Of a stretch of DNA of 20,795 nt, positions 13,853 to 20,774 are shown in pieces. The position numbers and the translations under genes were made by a program. Numbering within the stretch: the stretch's first letter is position 1; each line of letters opens with the position of its first letter. The DNA comes from an uncultured Clostridia bacterium (GTDB lineage Bacteria; Bacillota; Clostridia; TANB77; CAG-508): positions 1 to 20,795 of the forward strand of contig CAKPOC010000012.1 of NCBI GenBank assembly GCA_934169535.1, in the 5' to 3' direction. Under the pieces are notes generated by a model, which did no database searches, was not told where the DNA came from, and saw nothing but the letters and a program-made list of their open reading frames with translations.

Positions 13853-13896
13853 ATTTTTTATATAATATATTATAATACTATATTATATTCTCCTTT
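13853..13896 (-). promoter_or_regulatory. HAD leader: SD separated from ATG by an AT-rich hairpin
   Basis: On the minus strand AAAGGAG (13896-13890) is followed by A, then ATATAATATA (13888-13879), a 9-base loop, and TATATTATAT (13869-13860), which pairs perfectly over 10 bp. AAAAAAT and the ATG follow. With the hairpin folded, the SD-ATG spacing is 8 bases; unfolded it is 37. A temperature- or helicase-sensitive switch is possible, but is inference. Confidence 0.5.
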
Positions 13897-13912
13897 CCTT
13901 TTTTGTTTATTA

Positions 13913-13941
13913 ATAATATACTAACTTTTATAAAAAATCAA
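13913..13941 (-). promoter_or_regulatory. promoter of the HAD hydrolase gene
   Basis: On the minus strand TTGATT (13936-13941), 17 bases, and TATTAT (13913-13918) give a start near 13906, just upstream of the SD, so the SD is in the mRNA. Confidence 0.6.
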
Positions 13942-13980
13942 ATAGTTTTGCACATTTAATTTCTTAAGAAAAAATTTCCA

Positions 13981-14009
13981 GTTTATTTATTTTGTTTTCG
14001 CACATTCTA
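13981..14009 (+). promoter_or_regulatory. possible sigma-G promoter of the spore protein gene
   Basis: CATTCTA (14003-14009) fits the sigma-G -10 pattern CATWHTA. GTTTA (13981-13985) at a 17-base spacing is a 4/5 match to the -35 pattern. The pairing is plausible because alpha/beta SASP genes are read by sigma-G in the forespore. An AT-rich hairpin (14014-14021 with 14032-14039) lies in the leader. Confidence 0.4.
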
Positions 14010-14073
14010 TATATTGAAAAAGCAAATTTGTTTTTTCAAAAAATACAATTCACATTCTAGGAGGTGAAATATT

Positions 14074-14280
14074 ATGGCACATTCTTCAAGCAATAGTAAC
14101 TACAAAGTAGTTCCAGAAGCTGCTGACGCATTAAATAAATTTAAGTATGAAGTAGCTAACGAAGTTGGTGTAACTCTAAAAGATGGATACAATGGTGATT
14201 TATCTTCAAGAGATGCAGGTAGAATTGGTGGACAAATGGTTAAGAAATTAATCCAACAAGCTGAAAGCCAAATGAAATAG
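14074..14280 (+). CDS. alpha/beta-type small acid-soluble spore protein
   Basis: The 68-aa product carries both SASP signature regions. FKYEVANEVGV (about residues 23-33) contains the site cut by germination protease (after the Glu). GYNGDLSSRDAGRIGGQMVKK (about 38-58) is the DNA-binding helix-turn-helix-like pair. These proteins coat and protect spore DNA, holding it in an A-like form, and are degraded to amino acids during outgrowth. An excellent SD (AGGAGGTG, 14059-14066) precedes the ATG by 7 bases. It is the only complete gene of usual size on the plus strand and stands alone. Its 3' untranslated region runs about 135 bases to the terminator at 14416. It shows that the host is an endospore former. 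Confidence 0.95.
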   Translation: MAHSSSNSNYKVVPEAADALNKFKYEVANEVGVTLKDGYNGDLSSRDAGRIGGQMVKKLIQQAESQMK

Positions 14281-14415
14281 TTTTAGTTTAGCCCATAGGT
14301 TATTTGCTATTATTATTTAGACAGAATTTTAAGTTTTGTTATATATATTTGTTATGTTTTTTATTATTATTTTTATTCTATTTATTTAAGATAATGTTAA
14401 GCATAGTAAATACAT

Positions 14416-14443
14416 AGGCAGAATTTAAGGTTCTGCCTTTTTT
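14416..14443 (+). terminator. terminator of the spore protein gene
   Basis: AGGCAGAA / TTCTGCCT (14416-14423 with 14431-14438) forms an 8-bp stem with a 7-base loop, followed by a T run to 14443. Between the spore gene stop and this stem (14281-14415) I see no gene; a weaker, partly similar ACAGAATTTTAAG motif occurs near 14320-14333. Confidence 0.8.
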
Positions 14444-14447
14444 GTAT

Positions 14448-14488
14448 AAAAATATAGCATATTCCATATTGTGAACTGCTATATTTTT
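14448..14488 (-). terminator. terminator after the 180-aa gene
   Basis: A perfect 12-bp inverted repeat AAAAATATAGCA / TGCTATATTTTT (14448-14459 with 14477-14488) with a 17-base loop lies 40 bases past the stop codon. The arms supply a T run on either strand, so it may serve both directions. Nothing else is seen in 14489-14528. Confidence 0.6.
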
Positions 14489-14528
14489 ACGTTTAGTTTT
14501 AGTTTATTTATTATAAATATTAAGCCTT

Positions 14529-15071
14529 TTAAGATATTTTTGAAACAAGTTTTAATGCTTTATATTCGTAGTTCTCATATTTTTCAATTGATTTTTCTAA
14601 AAGTTTTAAATATTTACTTGAGTCTTCCTTATATTTTAATTTGCAAAAACTTTGTATTAAACTTGTTTCTATTATTTTTTTGTTATATTTTACTATATCT
14701 GGGTTTATTATTATTGTTTTGTTTTTAGAATTTTTTATAAATGTTTCTTTCATTCTTTTTATGCTATAATCTTCAGGTGCAAATCCCATAAGAATTCGTA
14801 TTTTTTCCATACTGTCTGCAATTTCTATTTGTGCTATTTCATCATACATTTTTTTAATTGCAGCACTGACAATTTCTACAGTTCCTGATTTTTTGTACCT
14901 TTGTGGCAAAAATAAATTTACCTCAGTTTCCTCTATATTTAACTTTGGGACATTTATGTTTTTATAGTTAATATTTAAATTTAAGCTTTTTCCTAAAAGA
15001 CTTATTGTTAAATATTTTTTTATTTCTGCTGGTTTAGTTATATCTATTAATTTATTTTTTATATTTGCCAT
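14529..15071 (-). CDS. YgjP-like protein lacking the metal-binding residues, 180 aa
   Basis: The start is the ATG at 15069-15071, preceded by GGAGG with about 8 bases spacing; a longer frame up to 15155 would cross the promoter. The C-terminal two thirds follow the layout of YgjP/WLM-type metallopeptidases. A helix (AAIKKMYDEIAQIE, about 70-83) comes first, then GFAPEDYSIKRMKETF (about 96-111) where the family has 'xxIRxxKxRWGSC'. A strand TIIINPDIVKY follows (119-129), and then IIETSLIQSFCKLKYKEDSS (133-152) where the family has 'VVxHELxHLxxxNHS'. The HExxH motif therefore reads QSFCK and the third His is Asp-150, so all three zinc ligands are missing. The WGSC motif is also lost. The frame is intact with a good SD and promoter, so this looks like an inactive homologue kept for another role, not a decayed gene. 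The assignment rests on manual alignment. Confidence 0.75.
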   Translation of the reverse strand: MANIKNKLIDITKPAEIKKYLTISLLGKSLNLNINYKNINVPKLNIEETEVNLFLPQRYKKSGTVEIVSAAIKKMYDEIAQIEIADSMEKIRILMGFAPEDYSIKRMKETFIKNSKNKTIIINPDIVKYNKKIIETSLIQSFCKLKYKEDSSKYLKLLEKSIEKYENYEYKALKLVSKIS

Positions 15072-15114
15072 TGTTGCCCCTCCTTTAAACATTTGTTTGC
15101 CATTTACTTTACAT

Positions 15115-15143
15115 ATATTATAACTTTTTTTATCATTTGTCAA
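15115..15143 (-). promoter_or_regulatory. promoter of the 180-aa gene
   Basis: On the minus strand TTGACA (15138-15143) is followed by TATAAT at 15 bases (15117-15122), or by TAATAT at the standard 17 bases (15115-15120). The expected start is near 15108, which places the ATG at 15071 as the only usable start. Confidence 0.75.
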
Positions 15144-15182
15144 TAGTTTTTGCAAACATTTTTTTGTATTTTCAAAATTTCT

Positions 15183-16505
15183 TTAATGTCCAGTTCTAGG
15201 AAGCTTTTTTCCACTTTTTTGATTATAAATAATCGTGTTTTTTTCCATGTCCTCACTTATTTTTTTATCTTTATATTCCGCTTCTAAAATACTATAATTT
15301 TTTATTTTTTCATTATCTTTTAGTGTTGCAGACTTTGTAAATATTTGTAAGTCTTCTACATTTTCAAAATCTTGTGGTACGTTTTTAAATTCAATTTTTA
15401 TCTCGCTTATTTTTTCTCCTTGGCTAAGTTTTATTTTTTCAAATTCTATTAAGTTATTTATTTTTGTATCCAAATCTTCTTCTAACAAAATATAATTATC
15501 TGCTTGGTTCGTTTTATAATAAACATCATATTTTGTTTCATGATTATAAGTTCCTACATACATTTTTGTTAATTTTACTTTTGTTATATCTACTACATTG
15601 TAAAATGTAAGTTTATCTAGCCCTGTATTTCCAGTATTTTTAATCCTTACATTATACTTAAGTTCCTCATCTGAGCTTATTACATTTTTGCTTTCTATTT
15701 TAAACTCTGCGTTTGGCTCTTCTTTAATTTCTTCTATTATCTCATCTGGAATTTCCGGTTCTTCCTTTAGATCTTCTTTTTCATCTATTTCTGGTATTTT
15801 TTCTTCTTCGTCTTTTGTTTTATCTTTTTCTGCTCTTTCTAGAATTTTATATGCAATATTTACTGCTTCACTTAGTTCTGGTTTTGTTTCTTCATCTTTC
15901 TTATTTTGATTTTCAACAATATTTTCATCTTTTTTATTCTGTTCTACATTTTTAATTACTTCTTCATTTTGATCTTTGTTATTTTCTATTTCATTATTTT
16001 CAAAACCCTGTTCTTCAGCAACATTTTCTACAATATTTACCTCTATATTTATAGCTTCCTCATTATTTTCTAAATCAGCTGTTTCTTCGTTTTCAATTTC
16101 ATTATTTGTTATATCTTTATTTTCTGCTTCCCTTATTCTCTCATATAACAAGTCTTTTGAATACTTCCTTTCTGTCCATACTAATGCAAGTTTTGTAGCA
16201 GTGTATGCTTCTACATCAAAATTTGTATTCAATTCTTCTTTACTTTTTCTAGGATATCCTTCATTTAAAATATAATTTATGTCCTTATTTTCGCTTTCTT
16301 GTCCTGCATTAATTATTTTTTTATCTATCTCATAAATAACATCTTCTCCATCAAATTTTATCTCTTCCTCTTTTACTTGCCATTCTTTTTCTTCTTCATT
16401 GTAATATTCAAATTTCATTTTTTCCTTTATTATCTCATTTGCAAAAACGCTTGATATAGGCATTAAAATTGCAGCTATTTGAACTGCTATTAAAAATTTT
16501 TTCAT
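15183..16505 (-). CDS. secreted LPxTG-type protein ending in LPRTGH, no membrane anchor, 440 aa
   Basis: A signal peptide is clear (MKKFLIAVQIAAILMPISSVFA, likely cut before Asn-23). An ordered N-terminal part to about residue 130 is followed by a very acidic Glu/Asn/Lys low-complexity linker (about 130-275). A beta-sandwich-like domain (about 278-420) contains YNVRIKNTGNTGLDKLTFYN, typical of DUF11/CARDB-like surface domains. The protein ends KKLPRTGH followed by the stop, so the sorting motif is at 435-439 with only one residue after it. The usual hydrophobic helix and positive tail are absent, and no other frame downstream supplies them. The ATG at 16503-16505 has GGAG 8 bases upstream. 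The gene follows the sortase by 13 bases, with its SD overlapping the sortase stop, so it is almost certainly the dedicated substrate. Confidence 0.85.
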   Translation of the reverse strand: MKKFLIAVQIAAILMPISSVFANEIIKEKMKFEYYNEEEKEWQVKEEEIKFDGEDVIYEIDKKIINAGQESENKDINYILNEGYPRKSKEELNTNFDVEAYTATKLALVWTERKYSKDLLYERIREAENKDITNNEIENEETADLENNEEAINIEVNIVENVAEEQGFENNEIENNKDQNEEVIKNVEQNKKDENIVENQNKKDEETKPELSEAVNIAYKILERAEKDKTKDEEEKIPEIDEKEDLKEEPEIPDEIIEEIKEEPNAEFKIESKNVISSDEELKYNVRIKNTGNTGLDKLTFYNVVDITKVKLTKMYVGTYNHETKYDVYYKTNQADNYILLEEDLDTKINNLIEFEKIKLSQGEKISEIKIEFKNVPQDFENVEDLQIFTKSATLKDNEKIKNYSILEAEYKDKKISEDMEKNTIIYNQKSGKKLPRTGH

Positions 16506-16518
16506 TACTTATTCTCCT

Positions 16519-17127
16519 TTACTGTATTTCTTTTGCCTTAACACAAAGTCGTACATTTACTTTGTTATTAACACATGTAATTAATGTCAATTCATTGTTT
16601 TTAGTATTTTCGAATTCATTCCAGTCAGTGTCTAGTATTTCATTAATTTTGAATACTTTATATTTTCTTGCCTTTTCGCCTACTTTGTAAAATATTTCAT
16701 CTCCTATTTTTAACTTATCTAAATTTTCAAAATAGTTGTTTCTTTCACCTCTATTATGTGCTGCCAGTCCTACATTTCCATCAAACGTAGAAGTTTCTTC
16801 TATGTGCCCCACATAGTTTTCTAAAATTTCTTCAGAACTTCCCTGTTTTACTTTTGCCTCTACATTTATGACTGGAATTTTTAAAGTTCCTAATACCTCA
16901 TCTTCTTTTTTTATTTTTTCTTCTGTTCTTTCAGACTCCTCCTCATATGTTTGTTTAATATCTGTATTATTTTCGCTTATCTCTTCATTTTTCCATTCTA
17001 CAAAATTTTTCTCTTGCTCATTTTTTATAATTTTAGTATCTTTTACTCCCATATAAATTATTGAACCAAAGAAAACAAGCGCAATTAATAAAACAAATAT
17101 TGTTTTGCCGATATTTGTGTTTTTCAT
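16519..17127 (-). CDS. sortase, probably class D
   Basis: The 202-aa membrane protein has an N-terminal anchor (about 8-28), an acidic linker (30-77) and a compact catalytic domain (78-202). The catalytic triad is visible: His-124 in GNVGLAAHNRG, Cys-185 in LTLITCVNN and Arg-193 in VNVRLCVKA. The short size, single N-terminal anchor and TLITC motif fit class D-like sortases of Clostridia; the class call is moderately sure. Sortases cut LPxTG motifs between Thr and Gly and join the protein to peptidoglycan. The neighbouring downstream gene encodes an LPRTG protein, the likely partner. The ATG at 17125-17127 has GAGG 6 bases upstream. No promoter was found between the hpf terminator and this gene. 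Confidence 0.9.
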   Translation of the reverse strand: MKNTNIGKTIFVLLIALVFFGSIIYMGVKDTKIIKNEQEKNFVEWKNEEISENNTDIKQTYEEESERTEEKIKKEDEVLGTLKIPVINVEAKVKQGSSEEILENYVGHIEETSTFDGNVGLAAHNRGERNNYFENLDKLKIGDEIFYKVGEKARKYKVFKINEILDTDWNEFENTKNNELTLITCVNNKVNVRLCVKAKEIQ

Positions 17128-17173
17128 AATGTTCCTCTTCTTTCTGGATTTTTGTTAGAAAAAAATTTTTAAG

Positions 17174-17218
17174 AAAAAATTGGAGGCAAATATAAAAAAC
17201 TTATATAATTACCCCCAA
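17174..17218 (-). terminator. terminator of hpf
   Basis: On the minus strand TTGGGGGTAA (17218-17209) pairs with TTGCCTCCAA (17189-17180) over 10 bp, including two G-U pairs, and is followed by TTTTTT (17179-17174). The loop contains a second, AT-rich inverted repeat. Confidence 0.7.
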
Positions 17219-17233
17219 ATTTTATTTAATTTA

Positions 17234-17767
17234 CTATGCTTCTGGTTCTAATAAACCAAAATTTTTATTGTCTTTTAATCTGTATATTACATTTACCTTT
17301 TGTGTATCAATGTTTACAAAAGTTAAAAATTTATCTTGTGGTCTTCCTTCTAGTATTGCTTTTGCATCTTCTGGTCCCATTGGTTTTATGCTATAATAAA
17401 TAGTTTTTAAAATTTCATCTGTTATAGCATTTTCTTCGCCTCTTGAAGCTTCTTTTACTCTTATTGATTCAGTCATGTTTTGTTTATCTTTTTTTGTTTT
17501 TTGCTTTCTTATTTGACCTTCTAGTATGTCTATATTTTTATCAATAGAAGCATATAAATCTTTGCTTGCTGTAACTGCTCTAAAAGAATTTCCTAGGCCG
17601 GAAATTTGCATTTCTGCAACCTGTTCTCCGCCTTCTTTTTTTAGTGTTACAAATAAATCTATATCTTCTTTTTCAAAATATTTTTGTAATCTTTCTGATT
17701 TTGTATCAATATAATTTTTTATTGAATCTGTTGCCTTTAGTTCCTTTTCTATAATTTTTATGTTCAT
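17234..17767 (-). CDS. hpf: ribosome hibernation-promoting factor, long form
   Basis: The start is the ATG at 17765-17767, 8 bases after AAAGGAG; the frame extends six codons further but without an SD. The 177-aa product has the N-terminal HPF/YfiA domain (about 1-95: NIKIIEKELKATDSIKNYI, then ERLQKYF and the basic helix before QIRKQKTKKDK). A linker leads to the C-terminal dimerisation domain (about 117-177), with SIKPMGPEDA, FLTFVNIDTQKVNVIYRLKD and GLLEPE. Long HPF binds the small subunit decoding region and joins two ribosomes into inactive 100S dimers in resting cells. The EGRPQDKF segment replaces the more usual MELLGHxF, a mild divergence. It has its own promoter (17822-17850) and terminator. 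Confidence 0.95.
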   Translation of the reverse strand: MNIKIIEKELKATDSIKNYIDTKSERLQKYFEKEDIDLFVTLKKEGGEQVAEMQISGLGNSFRAVTASKDLYASIDKNIDILEGQIRKQKTKKDKQNMTESIRVKEASRGEENAITDEILKTIYYSIKPMGPEDAKAILEGRPQDKFLTFVNIDTQKVNVIYRLKDNKNFGLLEPEA

Positions 17768-17821
17768 AAAAATCGCTCCTTTCAAATTTATCTAATTGTT
17801 TTGCAACTATGTTGTAATCTC

Positions 17822-17850
17822 ATTATATATGGTTTATCTATTTTTTGCAA
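17822..17850 (-). promoter_or_regulatory. promoter of hpf
   Basis: On the minus strand TTGCAA (17845-17850), 17 bases, and TATAAT (17822-17827) give an expected start near 17815 and a leader of about 48 bases. Confidence 0.75.
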
Positions 17851-17856
17851 GTCATT

Positions 17857-18210
17857 TTACTTAATTTGTTCTATATGATTTATTGTATAATACCCATTTT
17901 TTAAATTTACTTCAATTACATCTAGCCTTATAAATTTATTTTCTTGCTTATTTTTATACAAATAATACTTTACAGCCTTTTCTAAATGTTTCTTCTTTAC
18001 TTTATTTACAGCTTCTGCAGGCCTTCCAAATTCTTGGCTTGTCCTAGTTTTTACTTCTATAAATACAAGCTGACTAAAGTCTTTTGCTATAATGTCTATT
18101 TCTCCTTGTTTGCAAGAAAAATTTCTTTCTAAAATTTTATAGCCTTTTCTTTGCAAATACTTAGTTGCAACATTTTCTCCAAATTTTCCTATTTCTGCAT
18201 TTGCATACAT
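17857..18210 (-). CDS. yraN: YraN family (UPF0102) putative endonuclease
   Basis: The 117-aa protein matches YraN in length and motifs: GKFGENVATKYLQRKGYKIL near the N-terminus, then CKQGEIDIIAKD (about 33-44), then VFIEVKTRTSQEFGRPAEAV (about 49-68). The latter two blocks form the PD-(D/E)xK nuclease-like core, with Asp-39, Glu-52 and Lys-54 as candidate catalytic residues. The family's biological role is not settled; it is often encoded beside dprA, comM and rnhB, as here, which suggests a role in handling DNA taken up or recombined. The ATG at 18208-18210 has GGAG 7 bases upstream. It follows dprA by 18 bases and is probably in the same operon. Confidence 0.93.
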   Translation of the reverse strand: MYANAEIGKFGENVATKYLQRKGYKILERNFSCKQGEIDIIAKDFSQLVFIEVKTRTSQEFGRPAEAVNKVKKKHLEKAVKYYLYKNKQENKFIRLDVIEVNLKNGYYTINHIEQIK

Positions 18211-18228
18211 ATCTTTTCTCCTTTATGC

Positions 18229-19074
18229 TTATGATTTTACAAACATTCCTTTTTCGTCCCTGGTAATTAAGCCCTCTAGTTCCATAATTGTAAGCTTTGT
18301 ATTTACTTCTGAAATTTCTTCGTCTATTTCAAAAGAAATTTCTTCTGCATTCTTTGGTTTTTCTAAAATGCTATAAATTTTTTTGTATTGCGGTGCTACC
18401 TCCTTAGTTAAATTTATAGACAAATTTTCCTTTTTCAGGCTTTTTAATATATCTCCTGCCTTTGTTACCATCTGTGCCTTTATTTCTATTAAATAATCTA
18501 TTCCACTACTATTTTTTTCGCCTAATCTTGTGGGAATAAAAAACACTTTTTTTGCTTGTTCATTTGCAATTCTTGCAGTAATTAAGCTTCCACTATTTTT
18601 TTTAGCTTCAATTATTAAAACAGCATCTGCAATTCCGCTAATTATTCTGTTTCTTTTTTGGTAACTATCTTTTTTTATCTCTTCACCATAATCTTTTTCA
18701 GAAATTATAAGTCCTCCTTCTTGTAAAATTTTATTGTATAACCATATATTTTCCTCTGGTACTACTTTGTCAAGCCCTGAGCCTATTACCGCAATAGTTT
18801 TTCCATTGCCGCAAAGGCCTCCTAAATGTGCACTTGTATCTACACCTAAAGCCAGTCCACTTATTATTGTTATTCCGCATTTTGATAAGTTGCTTGCAAA
18901 TTCTCTTGCGTACTTTCTTGCATATTCTGAGCAATTCCTTGATCCTACAATTGCCACAATTCCACTAGGATTATTTAATAATTTGCTATCACCTTCAGCA
19001 TAAATTTTGTCTGGTGCATTTTTTATCTTTAGTAATTCTTGTGAATATTCTTCGTCAAACCATTGAATCTCCAT
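18229..19074 (-). CDS. dprA: DNA-processing protein DprA
   Basis: The start is the ATG at 19072-19074 (MEIQWFDEEY), 9 bases after AAGGTG; an upstream frame to 19104 would overlap the comM end. The 281-aa product has the Rossmann-like DprA/Smf core: VAIVGSRNCSEYARKYA (about 40-56), SGLALGVDTSAHLGG (about 71-85), GSGLDKVVPEENIWLY, GGLIISE, RNRIISGIADAVLIIEA and SGSLITARIANEQAKKVFFIP. A short C-terminal winged-helix domain (about 225-281) follows. The N-terminal SAM-like region is reduced. DprA binds incoming single-stranded DNA and loads RecA during natural transformation. In genomes without full competence it is kept for other recombination tasks; this window cannot tell which applies. Confidence 0.96.
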   Translation of the reverse strand: MEIQWFDEEYSQELLKIKNAPDKIYAEGDSKLLNNPSGIVAIVGSRNCSEYARKYAREFASNLSKCGITIISGLALGVDTSAHLGGLCGNGKTIAVIGSGLDKVVPEENIWLYNKILQEGGLIISEKDYGEEIKKDSYQKRNRIISGIADAVLIIEAKKNSGSLITARIANEQAKKVFFIPTRLGEKNSSGIDYLIEIKAQMVTKAGDILKSLKKENLSINLTKEVAPQYKKIYSILEKPKNAEEISFEIDEEISEVNTKLTIMELEGLITRDEKGMFVKS

Positions 19075-19091
19075 AAAAATCATCACCTTTC

Positions 19092-20624
19092 TTAATTTTT
19101 CCAATACTTTCTGTCTAAATTTCTGTACTGAATAGCTTCTGCTATATGTTTACTTTTAATATTGGTACTTTCTTCTAAATCTGCTATTGTTCGAGCGACT
19201 TTTAAAATTCTACTATATGCTCTTGAACTTAATCCTAATTTATCAAATGCTTTTTCCAAGATCTCTTCAGATTCTTTATCTAGCTTGCAAAATTCTTCAA
19301 TTAGACTTGGGGTGAGTTCTGAATTAGTGTATATTCCTGCTTTTTTATATCTTTCCTTTTGTATGTCTCTTGCTGCATTTACTCTTTTTCTTATAATTTC
19401 TGACGACTCTTCTGGGATTGAACTTTTTAAATTTTTATAAGGAGTTTGTTTTACTTCTATTTGAATATCTATTCTGTCTAGTAATGGGCCGCTAATTTTG
19501 TTCATATATTTTGCAATTTTGTTTGGACTACAAGTGCAAGTTCTTTCTTCTGCGCCATAGTAGCCGCACGGACACGGATTCATTGACGCTACAAACATAA
19601 ATTTACTAGGAAATGTTACACTTGAATTTATTCTGCTTATTGAAATTTTACCTTCTTCTAGTGGCGTACGCAAAAGTTCCAAAGTTTGCTTATTAAATTC
19701 TGGTAACTCATCTAAAAATAATACGCCTAAATGCGCCAAGCTTATTTCCCCTGGAATGGGGCTTTTGCCTCCTCCTATTAGTGAGACAGGCGTTACAGAA
19801 TAATGCACATTTCGAAACGGCCTTTGGGTTATTAATGGCATTTCTTTTTCTAGTTTTCCTAATATGCTGTAAATTTTAGTGATTTCTAAGGCTTCTTCAA
19901 ACCTAAGCTTGGGCAATATGCTAGGGATTCTTTGCACAAGCATTGTTTTTCCACTGCCTGGGCTTCCAATCATGCAAATTCCGTGAGCTCCTGTAACTGC
20001 CACTTCAATTGCTCTTTTTACGTTTTTGTGCCCTTTTACTTCTGAAAAATCCCCATAAAAATTGTCTGAATTATTCAATATTTTTTTCACATCAATATTG
20101 TAATTTTTAATTTTTAAATTGCCATTTAAGTAGTCTACAACCTCTTTTAAATTTTTAACAGCGATGGTATTTATTCCACTTACAATTGAGCCTTCATCTT
20201 TGTTTTCATATGGAATAATAATTTGGTTTATGCCTAGTTTTTTAGCCTCTATACATATTGGCAAAATTCCTTTTACTTTGCCAACTGTACCATCAAGAGA
20301 TAGTTCACCTACTATTGCAACATTTTCTAAGTTACTTTCAATGTATCCAAAATTATATAAAAGCCCCACTGCCATAGGCAAATCAAAGCTTGTTCCTTCC
20401 TTTTTTAAGTTTGCTGGTGCAAGGTTTATAGTTATTTTTCGGCTTTCTAAATTAAAGTTTGAATTTTTAATAGAAGTTTTTACCCTTTCTTTGGCTTCCT
20501 TAACACTAGCATCTGGAAGTCCTACAATTTCCCAAGATGGAAGACCAGCAGATACATCCACTTGAACATTTACAAGGTAACCTTCTAGTCCATTTAAAGC
20601 TATGCTTTTTACTGTTGAAAACAT
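19092..20624 (-). CDS. comM: ComM/YifB family Mg-chelatase-like AAA+ ATPase
   Basis: The 510-aa product has the complete family layout. A Lon-protease-like N-terminal domain (1 to about 170) includes GLPDASVKEAKERV and KEGTSFDLPMAVGLL. The AAA+ domain has Walker A GSPGSGKT (220-227), Walker B VLFLDELPEF (301-310), a cysteine cluster CPCGYYG...CTC (351-365) and LLDRIDIQ with the likely arginine finger at 384. A C-terminal helical domain (LSSRAYSRILKVARTIADLE) follows. In transforming bacteria ComM is a ring helicase that extends branch migration of integrated DNA. The ATG at 20622-20624 has a modest SD (AAAGGA) and gives the usual MFSTVKS start. It is the first gene of the comM-dprA-yraN set; the promoter is not clear. 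Confidence 0.95.
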   Translation of the reverse strand: MFSTVKSIALNGLEGYLVNVQVDVSAGLPSWEIVGLPDASVKEAKERVKTSIKNSNFNLESRKITINLAPANLKKEGTSFDLPMAVGLLYNFGYIESNLENVAIVGELSLDGTVGKVKGILPICIEAKKLGINQIIIPYENKDEGSIVSGINTIAVKNLKEVVDYLNGNLKIKNYNIDVKKILNNSDNFYGDFSEVKGHKNVKRAIEVAVTGAHGICMIGSPGSGKTMLVQRIPSILPKLRFEEALEITKIYSILGKLEKEMPLITQRPFRNVHYSVTPVSLIGGGKSPIPGEISLAHLGVLFLDELPEFNKQTLELLRTPLEEGKISISRINSSVTFPSKFMFVASMNPCPCGYYGAEERTCTCSPNKIAKYMNKISGPLLDRIDIQIEVKQTPYKNLKSSIPEESSEIIRKRVNAARDIQKERYKKAGIYTNSELTPSLIEEFCKLDKESEEILEKAFDKLGLSSRAYSRILKVARTIADLEESTNIKSKHIAEAIQYRNLDRKYWKN

Positions 20625-20693
20625 TTGATTCCTTTCTGAAATAAAATTTTTGATTGAAATTTTTAGATTTAATATAGGGATAATTAGTAAAAT

Positions 20694-20774
20694 AGCCCGG
20701 TTGCCCTGGGTCTAGGCATATTTAGCCCTTTTTTTGAAAAATTCCCGTTTTAGCCCGAGTTGCCCTGGGCAACT
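20694..20774. repeat. pair of GC-rich direct repeats with a hairpin
   Basis: AGCCCGGTTGCCCTGGG (20694-20710) and AGCCCGAGTTGCCCTGGG (20752-20769) differ by one inserted A and start 58 bases apart. The second copy extends into a perfect 7-bp hairpin AGTTGCC CTG GGCAACT (20758-20774). Partial TAGCC motifs recur between and after them. They are strikingly GC-rich for this region. No gene is seen in 20625-20795, and the function is unknown. Confidence 0.6.

Noticed and set aside
15072..15155. N-terminal extension of the YgjP-like gene
   Set aside because: It covers a TTGACA/TATAAT promoter, and the internal ATG at 15071 has a strong GGAGG.
20694..20774. CRISPR array
   Set aside because: Only two imperfect copies with a single 41-base gap and no cas gene nearby; not an array.
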